Shown: positions 35,045 through 45,491, counted from the first letter of the stretch. The stretch is 64,000 nucleotides of DNA from Tannerella forsythia (GCF_003860135.1 NZ_RQYN01000005.1:81919-145918), one strand, 5' to 3'. Made by a program: numbers and translations. The notes: generated by a model from the letters alone, not told the origin.

Positions 35045-35052
35045 TAATTTTG
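35045..35052 (+). promoter_or_regulatory. tRNA-Gln promoter
   Basis: TAATTTTG matches TAnnTTTG, with TTGG about 20 bp upstream; the tRNA begins 37 bp downstream. Confidence 0.6.
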
Positions 35053-35089
35053 CACCCGGAAAGAAGAGAAACTCTTTCCTACTTCCCAT

Positions 35090-35160
35090 TGTTCTATGGT
35101 GTAATGGTAGCACAACAGATTCTGGTCCTGTTTGTCTAGGTTCGAATCCTAGTAGAACAA
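35090..35160 (+). tRNA. tRNA-Gln (anticodon CTG)
   Basis: The acceptor stem is TGTTCTA/TAGAACA, the D-loop reads GTAATGGTAG, the anticodon loop TTCTGGT gives CTG, and the T-arm is CTAGGTTCGAATCCTAG. The length is 71 without CCA, which is not encoded. It is a single tRNA, divergent from rsfS. Confidence 0.94.
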
Positions 35161-35224
35161 CAATGAAATGTTACATGTTTCATTGTTTTCATTCTTCCCT
35201 CTCTTTTTCGAATATAAAGTGTTT

Positions 35225-36340
35225 CTACACTTTCAGAAAGATTTGCTTCCGATATAAAAAGTAAAGGAATAGCCAGCAGGCAGCGATGTATCCGCAACCG
35301 TTGAGAATATTTTCCCATACTTCAGGAAATTTGGCGGCAAGTCCTGCAATAAAAAAGTCGGAAATGTGTTGAAAGTCGATGATACGTTGCGCGAGGTAAA
35401 TGGTGATCGAGTTCATACCAATAACCCTGAAAAACAACGTCCAGCGTCGATAACCTTCTACATCGATGATATAATAAAACAGCGCGAACATGATCAGCGA
35501 ATAGCCGGCCAAAACACAGACAAAACTACTTGTCCAAAGTTGCTTGTTGATAGGAAAAACCGTATCCCAGAGGTAGCCGATAAGCATCAGTACGATGCCG
35601 GCAGCAAGCATATAGAGCGACTTCTTATAGCCTGAAATTTTCTTTTCCGGGCTTTTGACGAACTTTCCGGTTAACATTCCGAGCAGAGCTGTCACAATGG
35701 CAGGAAAGGTGCTTAATATTCCTTCGGGATCAAAGTAATTATCGCCGTAGATTAATTTACCCGGAAGCATGATACGATCTATCGTTCCGACCAAATTGTG
35801 TTCGAACGAGAATGGATCATCTCCTTCCGGCACAAGCCACAGTAGCAACCAATAGCCGATCAGAATGACCGTTGAAATGACAGTTAGCATTTTCGGTCTG
35901 AATTTCATAAAGAGCAGTGCGGCAAACATCCATGCCAATCCGATCCGTCCAAGTACACTTGCGCAGCGCAGATCATAAAAGTTCCAGTTGAACAGTCCGT
36001 TATAAACCATGCCGAGCAGTACGAGTATGAGACCGCGTTTTACAACTTTCAAGGTGATCTGTTTTTCTGTGTGTTTACTGGCGCGTTGTTTGGCGAGTGA
36101 GAACGGAAAGGAAATGCCCGCAATGAAAAGGAATAAGGGGAAAATGGTGTCGTGGTGTACCCAACCGTGCCATTCTACATGTTCCATTTGTCGAGCCATC
36201 CACTCGGCTGTTTCGGTACCCGGCCACGGTCGAGAGAAGGCCTGAATCAGGTCGGCCAGTCCCATGATAAAAAGCATATCGAAGCCTCGTAGCGCGTCAA
36301 GTGAGAGCAAACGCTCTTTTTTATTTATCTCTGCTGTCAT
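35225..36340 (-). CDS. DUF5009 membrane protein (NagX/HGSNAT-like acyltransferase)
   Basis: The ATG at 36340 (MTAEINKKER) is preferred over an upstream TTG, giving 371 residues. About ten membrane helices are present. The N-terminus ERLLSLDALRGFDMLFIMGLAD and the loop WHGWVHHDTIFPLFLFIAGIS with two histidines are hallmarks of the heparan-alpha-glucosaminide N-acetyltransferase/DUF5009 superfamily, and MNSITIYLAQRIIDF sits near the end. Members acetylate or otherwise handle amino sugars at the membrane. The actual substrate is unknown here. It is a single gene with its own promoter at 36376-36383. Confidence 0.87.
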   Translation of the reverse strand: MTAEINKKERLLSLDALRGFDMLFIMGLADLIQAFSRPWPGTETAEWMARQMEHVEWHGWVHHDTIFPLFLFIAGISFPFSLAKQRASKHTEKQITLKVVKRGLILVLLGMVYNGLFNWNFYDLRCASVLGRIGLAWMFAALLFMKFRPKMLTVISTVILIGYWLLLWLVPEGDDPFSFEHNLVGTIDRIMLPGKLIYGDNYFDPEGILSTFPAIVTALLGMLTGKFVKSPEKKISGYKKSLYMLAAGIVLMLIGYLWDTVFPINKQLWTSSFVCVLAGYSLIMFALFYYIIDVEGYRRWTLFFRVIGMNSITIYLAQRIIDFQHISDFFIAGLAAKFPEVWENILNGCGYIAACWLFLYFLYRKQIFLKV

Positions 36341-36375
36341 GTTCTTTGTATGATTCAACGTTCATTTTGAAGATG

Positions 36376-36383
36376 CAAAAATA
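36376..36383 (-). promoter_or_regulatory. Promoter of the DUF5009 gene
   Basis: TATTTTTG on the minus strand matches TAnnTTTG, 35 bp before the ATG at 36340. The rest of the 36341-36757 gap holds only AT-rich DNA and the divergent promoter at 36710. Confidence 0.55.
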
Positions 36384-36709
36384 ATTCTTTTTCTGTAATG
36401 CTTTTTTGGGGAGAGTATTTTTACCAGAGTTTTTTAGAACTCTTTTTTTGTTTTGTAGTGCTTGTTTAGTATGGATATAGTTTGACTTTATGAGTCGTTT
36501 GTTTTTGTTGTGGTAGCAGGGTCAAGAAGCGCAACTGATTATTGTCTCTGTTTTTTATTCTGGCTTGCGGATGAAAATATTCGTGAGTCTGGAAGTTACA
36601 GAGCAGAGTCTGTCTTTCGTTTTTTTGTGGTTATTGTTGAAGTTTTCACTATTTTGTTCACGTTTCAGAATAACTTGCGCCTGAATGACGGTATAATTGA
36701 TAATTTATC

Positions 36710-36717
36710 TATCTTTG
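36710..36717 (+). promoter_or_regulatory. Promoter for the 36758 gene and probably the giant surface protein
   Basis: TATCTTTG matches TAnnTTTG. The ATG at 36731 would be almost at the transcript start, so the start at 36758 is favoured. Confidence 0.6.
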
Positions 36718-36757
36718 TCGCATTGAATTTATGGAGTTTAGTAATCAGGCGATAGAA

Positions 36758-37213
36758 ATGAAAAGTTATACATTACTTTTATTGCTTTTATTGCCTTGTT
36801 TTGCAGGAAAAAGTTATGCACAATCGTTGTATGACAAGCAAGGACGGGTAATAGCAACAAAAATAAACAACGAACAAATCAATGTTACCGGATCAACCTT
36901 TCTGATTGAAGAGGGGCGAATGATTGAAGTGTTGGACGGAGCGCGTCGCGAAGATTTGGGCATTAATTATATCCGTCAGCCGGATAGCAACCGGATAGAA
37001 TACATTAACAAGGAAAGCCAATTAGTGGGTTACTATGTTCCTTCGGAAAATCGATTTTATCGTGTAGAAATCCGAAGCGGTAAGGTTGATCACGTAGCTT
37101 TGCTATACGAAGGGCAGGTGTATACGTTGGATGAGAAGCCTTCTTTTCGTATAGATGCAGGTTTCCCGCCCGAGTGGGTAGGTTATGTAGTGTTCTTTTT
37201 TCTGGGATATTAA
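36758..37213 (+). CDS. Small exported protein of unknown function
   Basis: From the ATG at 36758 the protein has 151 residues, with a clear signal peptide (KSYTLLLLLLLPCFAGKSYA cut before QS). The mature part has short repeated beta-rich turns (YDKQGRVIATKINNEQINVT, REDLGINYIRQPDSNRIEYI, NKESQLVGYYVPSENRFYRV), and ends in a hydrophobic segment PPEWVGYVVFFFLGY. I do not recognise the family. It stands 40 bp upstream of the giant surface protein and may be co-transcribed, so it could be a partner or accessory factor. Confidence 0.8.
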   Translation: MKSYTLLLLLLLPCFAGKSYAQSLYDKQGRVIATKINNEQINVTGSTFLIEEGRMIEVLDGARREDLGINYIRQPDSNRIEYINKESQLVGYYVPSENRFYRVEIRSGKVDHVALLYEGQVYTLDEKPSFRIDAGFPPEWVGYVVFFFLGY

Positions 37214-37253
37214 ATTTACTACATACACAAACTAAAATAATCGATGAATAATA

Positions 37254-40200
37254 ATGAAAGAAAATAACGTTATTCGACGAAGGTGGAATACCTTCACTGT
37301 TTCCATAGCAGAGTATGCGCATAAAAATATGCTGCGTTTCTGGCTGATGGCGTGTCTTATATTATGCTCTGGTACCGGAATATGGGCGCAGAGTGCTCAA
37401 GTAATCAATCCATCCGGAGGAACCGGATTAAATGATGGGCTGAAAATTCAGGTAAATACAAATGGAGCGTTAGCAGTTTATCGAAATAATATGGCTCAGT
37501 ATTGTTGTTCGAATGTTTGGCCAAATGGTGCTACGGGGGGAGTGCCTCTAACATTCCGTTTCAGTAAGGGGAATTCATATAATACATCAACAGCAACTTT
37601 GACCGCTTGCTCTACGACCCCTGTACAACAGAATGGCAATACGTATACGACCAGTATTACCGGATGGGTGCGGTCTACTATCTCATCGGATTTGTTCTAT
37701 GTGACAATCAATGTGACTTATACGCATCCCAATAACTATTTCTATGTAGATTATTTTGTAAGAGCAGCTTCTAATTTGTCTGCTTCTGGAGAGAATCAAC
37801 TTTTACATCTCTATTTATCTCATGATACTTATATTTTGGGAAAAGACGGCTCACGAGGCTATCGTTCAATAAACGGCACCGGTGAGCTTATAGGAAACTA
37901 CCGGTCAGAAACAGACAGAGGTAGCTGTGGTGGTGGAGAAAATAATCCGACATATCCTTCCACTCACGGTTTTAAAACAAAAAACGGATTCCGAAGCTAT
38001 TATACCGGATCTTATAGTTCTCGTAATAATATAGGTTCAGATATTAAATTGACGAATACAATCAATACGACGTGTGTAGATGACGGAGTTGCCGTAGAGT
38101 TTACTATTGGGCCTTTTACTTCTGCCGGACAAGTATTTGCCAAGCAGGTGTTGCACGGTTACGGAAACAATCAAGGAGAATTTGATACTACACCGGTGAA
38201 TGATCCTTCGGTTTCCGGATTATCTTCTTCAGCGGTAACTGTTGAACTTACCTCCAATGCCTATTCCGAACCGGAAGGAAACAGCGATCATACAACCAAT
38301 ACGGTCAAAATCCGTGTCAGTGGGGGGCGGTTAACTCAGGATCAGGTATGCAATTTTACGTTGCATAACGGTACCGCCCAGCAAGGTCCTCATTATACTT
38401 ATGTGAAAGGGGTTACTATTCCTGCCGGAGATTATAGTACAGCGAAAGAAATAACCCTGAATAATATCACGATCAAAGGCAATACCGAATGTAATACTGA
38501 CCGTACTTTCCAAATATCGATTGATGATCCCGGACAATGCAATGATTTGATACAAAAAAGTCCCACAAATAATCGGGCAACTATTACGATTCAGGATGAT
38601 GAAGTTCGTCCTACGATTACGACGAACTTGCCGAATCTGGAATATCATTACGGACAGAATGTGCCTGCCGTAACGTTTGCAACGAATCCGTCGAACGCAA
38701 CTGTGAGTTGGACAAACTCGAATACGAGCATCGGTCTGAATTCTTCTTCCGGAAATGGGAATTTGCCTTCGTTTATTGCGAAAAACGAGAGTACGGCTCC
38801 GATCACGGCTACGATTACCGCTACCCCGCAAGGTGCTTGTCCCGGAACGCCCAAGACATTTACAATCAAGGTACATCCCAAGCTTAAAATTACATACGAA
38901 TATAATGGAGGAACAGCGCCGACTATATCCAATCCGACGACTTTCTTATATGATCAGTCGGTGACGATTGATAACGAGCCGACACGCAAAGGATATACAT
39001 TTAAGGGATGGACGTGTCAGGAGCTGAATATTACAACCCCGGCAAAACCGTTTGTTATTCCCGCTCGTACGGATAAGAACCTTACACTTCGTGCCGACTG
39101 GGGGCTTGACAACTATACCATTACGTATACGCTCAATGGTGGAGTAGAGCAAGACGGAGGGAACCCAACGTTATATGACGTGAACACGCCGAGCTTCTCG
39201 CTGAAGGCTCCCAGAAAGCCCGGCTTTACTTTTACGGGCTGGACGGGTAGCAACGGGACATCTCCCAATACTTCGGTCTCGATCCCTCAAGGATCTACCG
39301 GGAATAAAAATTATACTGCTAACTGGACGGAAAATACGTATACGATTTCGTATAATTACAATTCCGGTAATGCTCCGGCTTCACCGAATAAAGCCCAATA
39401 TAAGATTACGGAGGTGCCTTTTGATATTAATTCTACGGCTACCGCGAATCAGCCTACCCGTACCGGCTATGATTTTACCGGTTGGACTGGGCCTAATGCT
39501 ACTTCGGCTACAAAAACCGTACATGTAACGAATGCCGTATTCGTGTCTTCTGGAGATCCTCAAAACTTGTCGTATCTGGCTAATTGGGTGCCGATCAATT
39601 ATACGTTGACTTATCATCTGAACGGAGGAACGGCGTCCAATCCGGCGGACTATACCATCGAATCGCCCGAACTGAGCTTGAACAGGCCTACCCGTTCGGG
39701 ATATACGTTTACCGGCTGGACCGGAACGGGGCTAAGCGGTCAAGTGATGGATGTGAAGATTCCGCGAGGCTCGACCGGAAATCGCGAATATACGGCTAAT
39801 TGGACGCCGATTAATTATACCATTACGTATAAGGATGGTTCGGCTAATATTACCGTTCCGGGAGCGCCGACGCAATTCAATGATCCGCAGTTGCCGCTTA
39901 CCATTAACAATGAACCGACCAAACCGGGTTGGACGTTTACCGGCTGGACGGGCGGTGCCGGAGCTGATGGTGGAAAAGTGATTACTATCCCCGACAACAC
40001 GCATGCAAATCAGATATATACGGCCACGTGGAATCCGATAACCTATACGATTACATTCAATCCGAATGATGGGGTGAATCCCGCTATTCAGCCGGAATGG
40101 ACAAGTTACGATATGTCCAAGTTGCCGCTGAGTGGCGTCAGTGTGACACCTACACGTACAGGATATACCTTTAACGGATGGACAGGCCACGGTCTGACGA

Positions 40201-43200
40201 ATCATAAGGCTCCGTTCTCGATTGCCTCTACGACAAACGGGGTGCCCGGTAATTTAACTTATACGGCACAATGGATTCTGGATACGTATAACTTGAGTTA
40301 TGATTTAGGAGGAGGAGCAGTTGCGACCGCGAATCCTACGACGTATACCTATACGACGCAAACGATTACGCTCACAAATCCTACACGTAAGGGCTATACG
40401 TTTGCCGGCTGGACCGGAACGGATATTACGGGAACGAGCATGTCGGTACAGATTCCGCAGGGATCTGTCGGGCATCGTTCGTATACGGCAACGTGGACGG
40501 CCGACAGATATACGATTTCCTACAATCTGGCCGAAGGGATGGTGACTACGGCGAACCCGGATGAATATTATGTCACAACCCCTACGATTACGCTTAATAA
40601 TCCGAGTCGTTCGGGCTATACGTTTGCTGGCTGGACGGGAACGGGTATTACCGGTTCGTCTACGTCGGTGCAGATTCCGTTAGGCTCTACCGGAGACCGG
40701 ACCTATACGGCCACATGGACTCCAATTACGTATACAATTAAATATGTAGATGATAACGGAACGACAGAGTTGCCTGCCGGAGCACTATCGGCCGGAGCTC
40801 CCACACAGTTTGACGACACAGAGTTGCCGAAGGCTTTTACCGTAACAGCGACTAAAGCGGGTTGGACATTCGAAGGATGGGAGCAAGGAGCCGGAGCCGG
40901 GGGGACACCTGATGTGACGATTCCGAAAGCAGCCGCTTCTCACGCCCATCAGACGTACAAAGCGAAATGGACGGTGATAAATTACGATATTACGTATTCA
41001 CTCGACGGTGGAACTGTCGGGGCGTCTGCTAACCCTTCGACTTATCAGGTGACTTCTGCTCCAATCACGTTGACTCCTCCTACCAAGTCGGGTTACACGT
41101 TTGCCGGCTGGACCGGTACGGACCTTGGTGGCCCGACTTTGAATGTGACAATTCCGACCGGCTCTACGGGGGCGCGTTCGTATACTGCTACGTGGACTCC
41201 TGTTACTTATACGATAAAGTATGTTGACGATAACGGCACGACGCCACTTACGACGGTATCCGCCGGCGCACCCACGCAGTTTGACGATACGCAGCTTCCG
41301 AAAACATTTCATGTAACGGCTACTAAGCCCGGTTGGACATTTGTCGGTTGGACGGGGGGTGCCGGAGCAAGCGGAAGCCAGGCTATTACAATCGCAAAAG
41401 AGTCGGCTTCGCATGCTGATCAGACTTATCGGGCGATCTGGACGGCCGATGATTATACGATTACATTCAATGCGAACGGAGGAACGAATCCTACGATTCC
41501 CATTAATCTGGCCGGTTACAAGATGACGACTTTGCCGCTTACTGCGAACGTGATACCTACTCGTACGGGTTATACGTTTGCCGGTTGGACAGGTCACGGA
41601 CAGACGAATCAGACGGCTCCGTTTACGATTGCCTCGACGACAGCCGGTGTTCCCGGTGATCTGGTTTATACTGCCGGTTGGAATATCATTACCTATAATA
41701 TCAGTTACGACCTCGACGGAGGAACGGTGGCGGGTAATCCTGCAACGTATCAGGTTACCGACAATGATATTACCCTGACGAATCCCACGAAGCCGGGTTG
41801 GACATTTGTCGGCTGGACGGGCACAGAGTTGGCGTCTGCCAGCCAGTCTGTAACGATCCCGCAAGGTTCGACCGGAAACAGAAGTTATAAGGCTACGTGG
41901 TCGGCTAATGCCTATACGATTACCTTCGATCCGAATCAGGGCGTGAATCCGACGAATATACCGACGCAATGGTTAGGGTATAATATGACGGATTTGCCTT
42001 TGAATAATATCAGCGTGACTCCTACCCGTCTGGGATATGATTTTACCGGTTGGACAGGTCCGGGACAGACGAATCAGACAGCGCCTTTCAGCATTACGGA
42101 TGCTACTCCCACCGTGCCGGGCAATCTGGTTTACGTGGCCGGCTGGAATATCATTACCTATAATATAACGTATACACTGGATGGAGGAACAGTTACTCCG
42201 ACGAATCCTGCGTCTTATCAGGTAACGACTCCGGCCATTACGCTGAACAACCCGACCCGCACGGGATATACGTTTGCCGGTTGGACAGGAACAGACTTGA
42301 CTGCTCCGTCTACATCGGTGACGATTCCTACCGGTTCTATCGGACAGCGGGATTATACGGCTACATGGTCGGAAAACGGATATACCATTACGTATAACCT
42401 GAATAACGGAACGGCATCGGCTACACCGAACAAGGCAACGTTTAAGATTACGGATGTACCGTTTACCGTTAACACGACCGCTTCAGCCAACCAGCCGACG
42501 CGTACGGGGTATGACTTTACGGGTTGGACAGGACACGACTTAACCGTCGCGAACAAGACCATCAATGTGCAGGCCAGTACGTTCTCTACACCGGGAACAC
42601 CCGAGAACCTGACGTATACGGCCAATTGGAATCCGATTACGTATGCGATCCATTATACGTTGGAGAATGGAACGGCAGGGGCCGGTCATGTTACGTCCTA
42701 CACGATTGAGTCTCCTACATTTAATTTGGTGCCTCCGACACGGAGCGGTTGGACGTTCGTGGGGTGGACCGGTAGTAACGGTTCCGTACCGCAAACCACC
42801 GTTACGGTTCCTCAGGGCACGACCGGCGAATTGAACTATACCGCCAATTGGAGTGCCAATGCTTACACGATTACGTTCGATCCGAATAATGGCGTGAATC
42901 CGACTATTCCGTCTAATTTAGCCGGATATAATGTTACGGATTTGCCTCTTGACGTAGACTTGACCCCGACCCGCTTAGGATATACCTTCAAGGGCTGGAC
43001 CGGGCACGGACTGCCGGGTACGACGGATCCGTTCCGGATCGACAACACGATGCCTGGGGTGCCGGGTAACCTGACTTTTACGGCTACGTGGGAGTTAGAC
43101 AATTATACCTTGCATTATCATTTGGGCGGAGGTGTTCATGTGCCGGGAAATCCATCTAGTTATAACGTGACCCAGTTGCCGGTCGATGTGGTAACCGAAC

Positions 43201-45410
43201 CGACCCATCTCGACCCGAATACCGTCTTTATCGGATGGACGTGCCGCGAAATGCCGACGGTTCCGATGACGCTGGCATTTACGATTCCCGATCAAACGAC
43301 CGGCGAACTGAACTTCGATGCACATTGGACCAAGAGCCTGCACAGTCTGAACAACAACCATCCGGGCAATATCAACGATACGCTGTTTGTTTGTGAGGGG
43401 CCCCGTAAATTGTATGGCGACCCGCAAGGAAAATCTTGGCAATGGATATTACCCGACGGTCAAATACTGACAACCATGAACATCGATGCGAAGAAATCCG
43501 GACGTTATGTGTGCAGCACAAACTATGGAACGAAGATCATCAATGACACATTGCATGTTTACTTCCTGATGGAAAACAATCGTTCTTCGATCCGTTATAT
43601 TACGACGACAGGGGCTAAATTGAACCGCGCACAGGAATTTGTGCTCGATATTCCGCGCGAGATGTGGCCGCATGTTACTTCGAACTGGAGTGTTTCCGGA
43701 GGAGGAGTGATCCGAAAATCTTCGGCCGATTCGCTGATGGTTACTTGGGGCACGATGGGTGACAAGTCGGTTACCGTCGATGTGACCTTTACGTATGCCG
43801 GTATCCGATGCAGCAAGCGATTATCGACGAATATCCAGATCGGTCAGCGTTCGCTTGGGTTCTTTGTCGATCACCGGGCGACGGGAGGACGGAAAGACGG
43901 CTCCTCTTGGCAAGATGCTTTCCTGACCATTACTGACGCGCTTGCACGTGCGACGGTGGGCGACCGTATCTGGGTGGCCAAAGGAACGTATCAGCCGGTG
44001 TCCGGACGATCTTTCGATATCCTGCAAGACAGTATCGAGATTTATGGCGGTTTCGAAGGGACGGAAGAATATCTGTATCAACGTAACATTGCTCAACATC
44101 CGACGGTTGTAAAAGGAAACGGAGCATCGGTATGGAGAATAAGAAACTCGACGGGAAGCCGTATCGACGGATTCATGATTGAAGACGGACGGGCCGAACG
44201 AGGTGCCGGTGTGCTTTATGAAAGCGCTTCGGGTACGGTTGCGAACTCGATTATCCGTGATAACGTAGCGACCAAGCAGGGTGGGGGAATCTATCTGCCT
44301 GCTCCGTTGTCTGGTCATCCGGCATCGCTGATTGTCAATACCGAGATCAGCGGAAACCAGTCGCCTGAAGGCGCCGGTCTTTACAATGATGGTGGCGAAT
44401 TGCGTATGGTGAATGTGACGATTAGCGGAAACAAGGCTAAGCGTAGCGGTGGATTTTATAACAGGGCAAGCAGTCCCGTAATTACGAATACGATTATCTG
44501 GGGCAACGTGGCTACGGAAAGCGCTCCGGAGACGAATGATGTGGTCAATGACGGCGGTTCTCCCCTTTATGCGTTCAGCATCATCGGCGGTTCGAGAACA
44601 TCGAACGGATGGAACGCGGCGATCGGGCGCGACAGTCAGGGCAATATGGATCGCGATCCGTTGTTCAGGCGCAAAGGGTTTGAGAGTGACGGGGTGACGA
44701 TGCGTCGCGGTGATTACAAGCTTACGCATTCGAGTCCGGCGGTAGAGTCCGGTTATAACGTTACGCCGCTGCAGATCAACACGCCATGGGATGTAATTTT
44801 ACAGTATCCGAAGTCATCGTTCCATTCGGGCTTACGCTTCGATTTGAACCATAAGGAGCGTATCAGCGAGAGCCGTGTGGATATCGGAGCGTATGAATAC
44901 AATGCCGGCGACATTATATTCAATCCGATCTCGCGTCCGGTGACCTTGCCCGAAGTGCCGGGATTGATTACTGAGCCGGGAGCCGGAATCCACATGGTAA
45001 AGGGACATGAAAACTTTGTCTTTACCGTACGGCCGAAAGCCGGATACAGCCTCGAGTACCTAACGGTAACGACGGGTATTCCCGTTCGCGACAAGCACGG
45101 TATCCTGATGCAGAAAAACAGCGACGGTAGCGTAACCGTGACCATCCTGAAAGTCTGGGAAGCTCTTGACGTGTCGATCAACGGAGTCAGCCCCGTTTCC
45201 AACGCGTTGATACCCGAACATAAAGTGTGGGCGCACAGACAGCACCTCTATATCGAAGCTCAATATGCTACGATGATGCAAATCTATACGCTTGACGGAC
45301 GACTGTATACCCAGCAGATGATTCCACAAGGTAATACGGGTCTTCCGTTAGCCGCCGGATTCTATACCGTAGTCATGGACGGTCGCGTTTACAAAGTGAT
45401 GGTTGAATAA
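37254..45410 (+). CDS. Giant surface protein with InlB B-repeats, Calx-beta and POMP-like repeats
   Basis: This 2718-residue protein has a long basic N-terminus and a signal segment ending GTGIWAQ near residue 46. In order: an undefined beta-rich domain (50-330); a Calx-beta-like domain (about 338-450, ending RATITIQDDE); 19 InlB B-type (Listeria-Bacteroides) repeats of 70-87 residues (about 543-2025), each with GYTFxGWTG and closing YTAxW; an Ig-like segment (SWQWILPDGQ...KSGRYVCS); parallel beta-helix repeats with GGGIYL, GAGLYN and SGGFYN (about 2310-2440); and a C-terminal tail with MQIYTLDGRLYTQQM and AAGFYTVVMDGRVYKVMVE, resembling a type IX secretion sorting domain. It is likely exported by that route and attached to the surface as an adhesin. 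Ligand unknown. Confidence 0.92.
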   Translation: MKENNVIRRRWNTFTVSIAEYAHKNMLRFWLMACLILCSGTGIWAQSAQVINPSGGTGLNDGLKIQVNTNGALAVYRNNMAQYCCSNVWPNGATGGVPLTFRFSKGNSYNTSTATLTACSTTPVQQNGNTYTTSITGWVRSTISSDLFYVTINVTYTHPNNYFYVDYFVRAASNLSASGENQLLHLYLSHDTYILGKDGSRGYRSINGTGELIGNYRSETDRGSCGGGENNPTYPSTHGFKTKNGFRSYYTGSYSSRNNIGSDIKLTNTINTTCVDDGVAVEFTIGPFTSAGQVFAKQVLHGYGNNQGEFDTTPVNDPSVSGLSSSAVTVELTSNAYSEPEGNSDHTTNTVKIRVSGGRLTQDQVCNFTLHNGTAQQGPHYTYVKGVTIPAGDYSTAKEITLNNITIKGNTECNTDRTFQISIDDPGQCNDLIQKSPTNNRATITIQDDEVRPTITTNLPNLEYHYGQNVPAVTFATNPSNATVSWTNSNTSIGLNSSSGNGNLPSFIAKNESTAPITATITATPQGACPGTPKTFTIKVHPKLKITYEYNGGTAPTISNPTTFLYDQSVTIDNEPTRKGYTFKGWTCQELNITTPAKPFVIPARTDKNLTLRADWGLDNYTITYTLNGGVEQDGGNPTLYDVNTPSFSLKAPRKPGFTFTGWTGSNGTSPNTSVSIPQGSTGNKNYTANWTENTYTISYNYNSGNAPASPNKAQYKITEVPFDINSTATANQPTRTGYDFTGWTGPNATSATKTVHVTNAVFVSSGDPQNLSYLANWVPINYTLTYHLNGGTASNPADYTIESPELSLNRPTRSGYTFTGWTGTGLSGQVMDVKIPRGSTGNREYTANWTPINYTITYKDGSANITVPGAPTQFNDPQLPLTINNEPTKPGWTFTGWTGGAGADGGKVITIPDNTHANQIYTATWNPITYTITFNPNDGVNPAIQPEWTSYDMSKLPLSGVSVTPTRTGYTFNGWTGHGLTNHKAPFSIASTTNGVPGNLTYTAQWILDTYNLSYDLGGGAVATANPTTYTYTTQTITLTNPTRKGYTFAGWTGTDITGTSMSVQIPQGSVGHRSYTATWTADRYTISYNLAEGMVTTANPDEYYVTTPTITLNNPSRSGYTFAGWTGTGITGSSTSVQIPLGSTGDRTYTATWTPITYTIKYVDDNGTTELPAGALSAGAPTQFDDTELPKAFTVTATKAGWTFEGWEQGAGAGGTPDVTIPKAAASHAHQTYKAKWTVINYDITYSLDGGTVGASANPSTYQVTSAPITLTPPTKSGYTFAGWTGTDLGGPTLNVTIPTGSTGARSYTATWTPVTYTIKYVDDNGTTPLTTVSAGAPTQFDDTQLPKTFHVTATKPGWTFVGWTGGAGASGSQAITIAKESASHADQTYRAIWTADDYTITFNANGGTNPTIPINLAGYKMTTLPLTANVIPTRTGYTFAGWTGHGQTNQTAPFTIASTTAGVPGDLVYTAGWNIITYNISYDLDGGTVAGNPATYQVTDNDITLTNPTKPGWTFVGWTGTELASASQSVTIPQGSTGNRSYKATWSANAYTITFDPNQGVNPTNIPTQWLGYNMTDLPLNNISVTPTRLGYDFTGWTGPGQTNQTAPFSITDATPTVPGNLVYVAGWNIITYNITYTLDGGTVTPTNPASYQVTTPAITLNNPTRTGYTFAGWTGTDLTAPSTSVTIPTGSIGQRDYTATWSENGYTITYNLNNGTASATPNKATFKITDVPFTVNTTASANQPTRTGYDFTGWTGHDLTVANKTINVQASTFSTPGTPENLTYTANWNPITYAIHYTLENGTAGAGHVTSYTIESPTFNLVPPTRSGWTFVGWTGSNGSVPQTTVTVPQGTTGELNYTANWSANAYTITFDPNNGVNPTIPSNLAGYNVTDLPLDVDLTPTRLGYTFKGWTGHGLPGTTDPFRIDNTMPGVPGNLTFTATWELDNYTLHYHLGGGVHVPGNPSSYNVTQLPVDVVTEPTHLDPNTVFIGWTCREMPTVPMTLAFTIPDQTTGELNFDAHWTKSLHSLNNNHPGNINDTLFVCEGPRKLYGDPQGKSWQWILPDGQILTTMNIDAKKSGRYVCSTNYGTKIINDTLHVYFLMENNRSSIRYITTTGAKLNRAQEFVLDIPREMWPHVTSNWSVSGGGVIRKSSADSLMVTWGTMGDKSVTVDVTFTYAGIRCSKRLSTNIQIGQRSLGFFVDHRATGGRKDGSSWQDAFLTITDALARATVGDRIWVAKGTYQPVSGRSFDILQDSIEIYGGFEGTEEYLYQRNIAQHPTVVKGNGASVWRIRNSTGSRIDGFMIEDGRAERGAGVLYESASGTVANSIIRDNVATKQGGGIYLPAPLSGHPASLIVNTEISGNQSPEGAGLYNDGGELRMVNVTISGNKAKRSGGFYNRASSPVITNTIIWGNVATESAPETNDVVNDGGSPLYAFSIIGGSRTSNGWNAAIGRDSQGNMDRDPLFRRKGFESDGVTMRRGDYKLTHSSPAVESGYNVTPLQINTPWDVILQYPKSSFHSGLRFDLNHKERISESRVDIGAYEYNAGDIIFNPISRPVTLPEVPGLITEPGAGIHMVKGHENFVFTVRPKAGYSLEYLTVTTGIPVRDKHGILMQKNSDGSVTVTILKVWEALDVSINGVSPVSNALIPEHKVWAHRQHLYIEAQYATMMQIYTLDGRLYTQQMIPQGNTGLPLAAGFYTVVMDGRVYKVMVE
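38882..43331 (+). repeat. Nineteen InlB B-type coding repeats
   Basis: The repeats are of mixed length and at least four subtypes that alternate: TLNGGT-type, FDPNxGVNPT-type with GHGxTNxxAPF, YVDDNGTT-type with GAPTQFDD, and NSGNAPxSPNKA-type with ANQPTRTGYDFTGW. Neighbouring copies differ and similar subtypes recur several units apart, as expected from block duplication and recombination. Confidence 0.88.
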
Positions 45411-45452
45411 GCAACCGTTTCTTCTCTCCGGTACTCTGGAGTACTGATCAGA

Positions 45453-45491
45453 GGCTGCCCCGTAAATAGATGTTTACGCGGGCAGCTTTTT
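45453..45491 (+). terminator. Terminator after the giant surface protein
   Basis: GCTGCCCCGTAAA and TTTACGCGGGCAGC form a long stem with one bulged base, followed by a run of T. It lies about 43 bp after the stop. Confidence 0.8.

Noticed and set aside
43821..44729. 302-codon minus-strand frame inside the giant surface protein
   Set aside because: It is antisense to the beta-helix region; repeat composition explains its openness.
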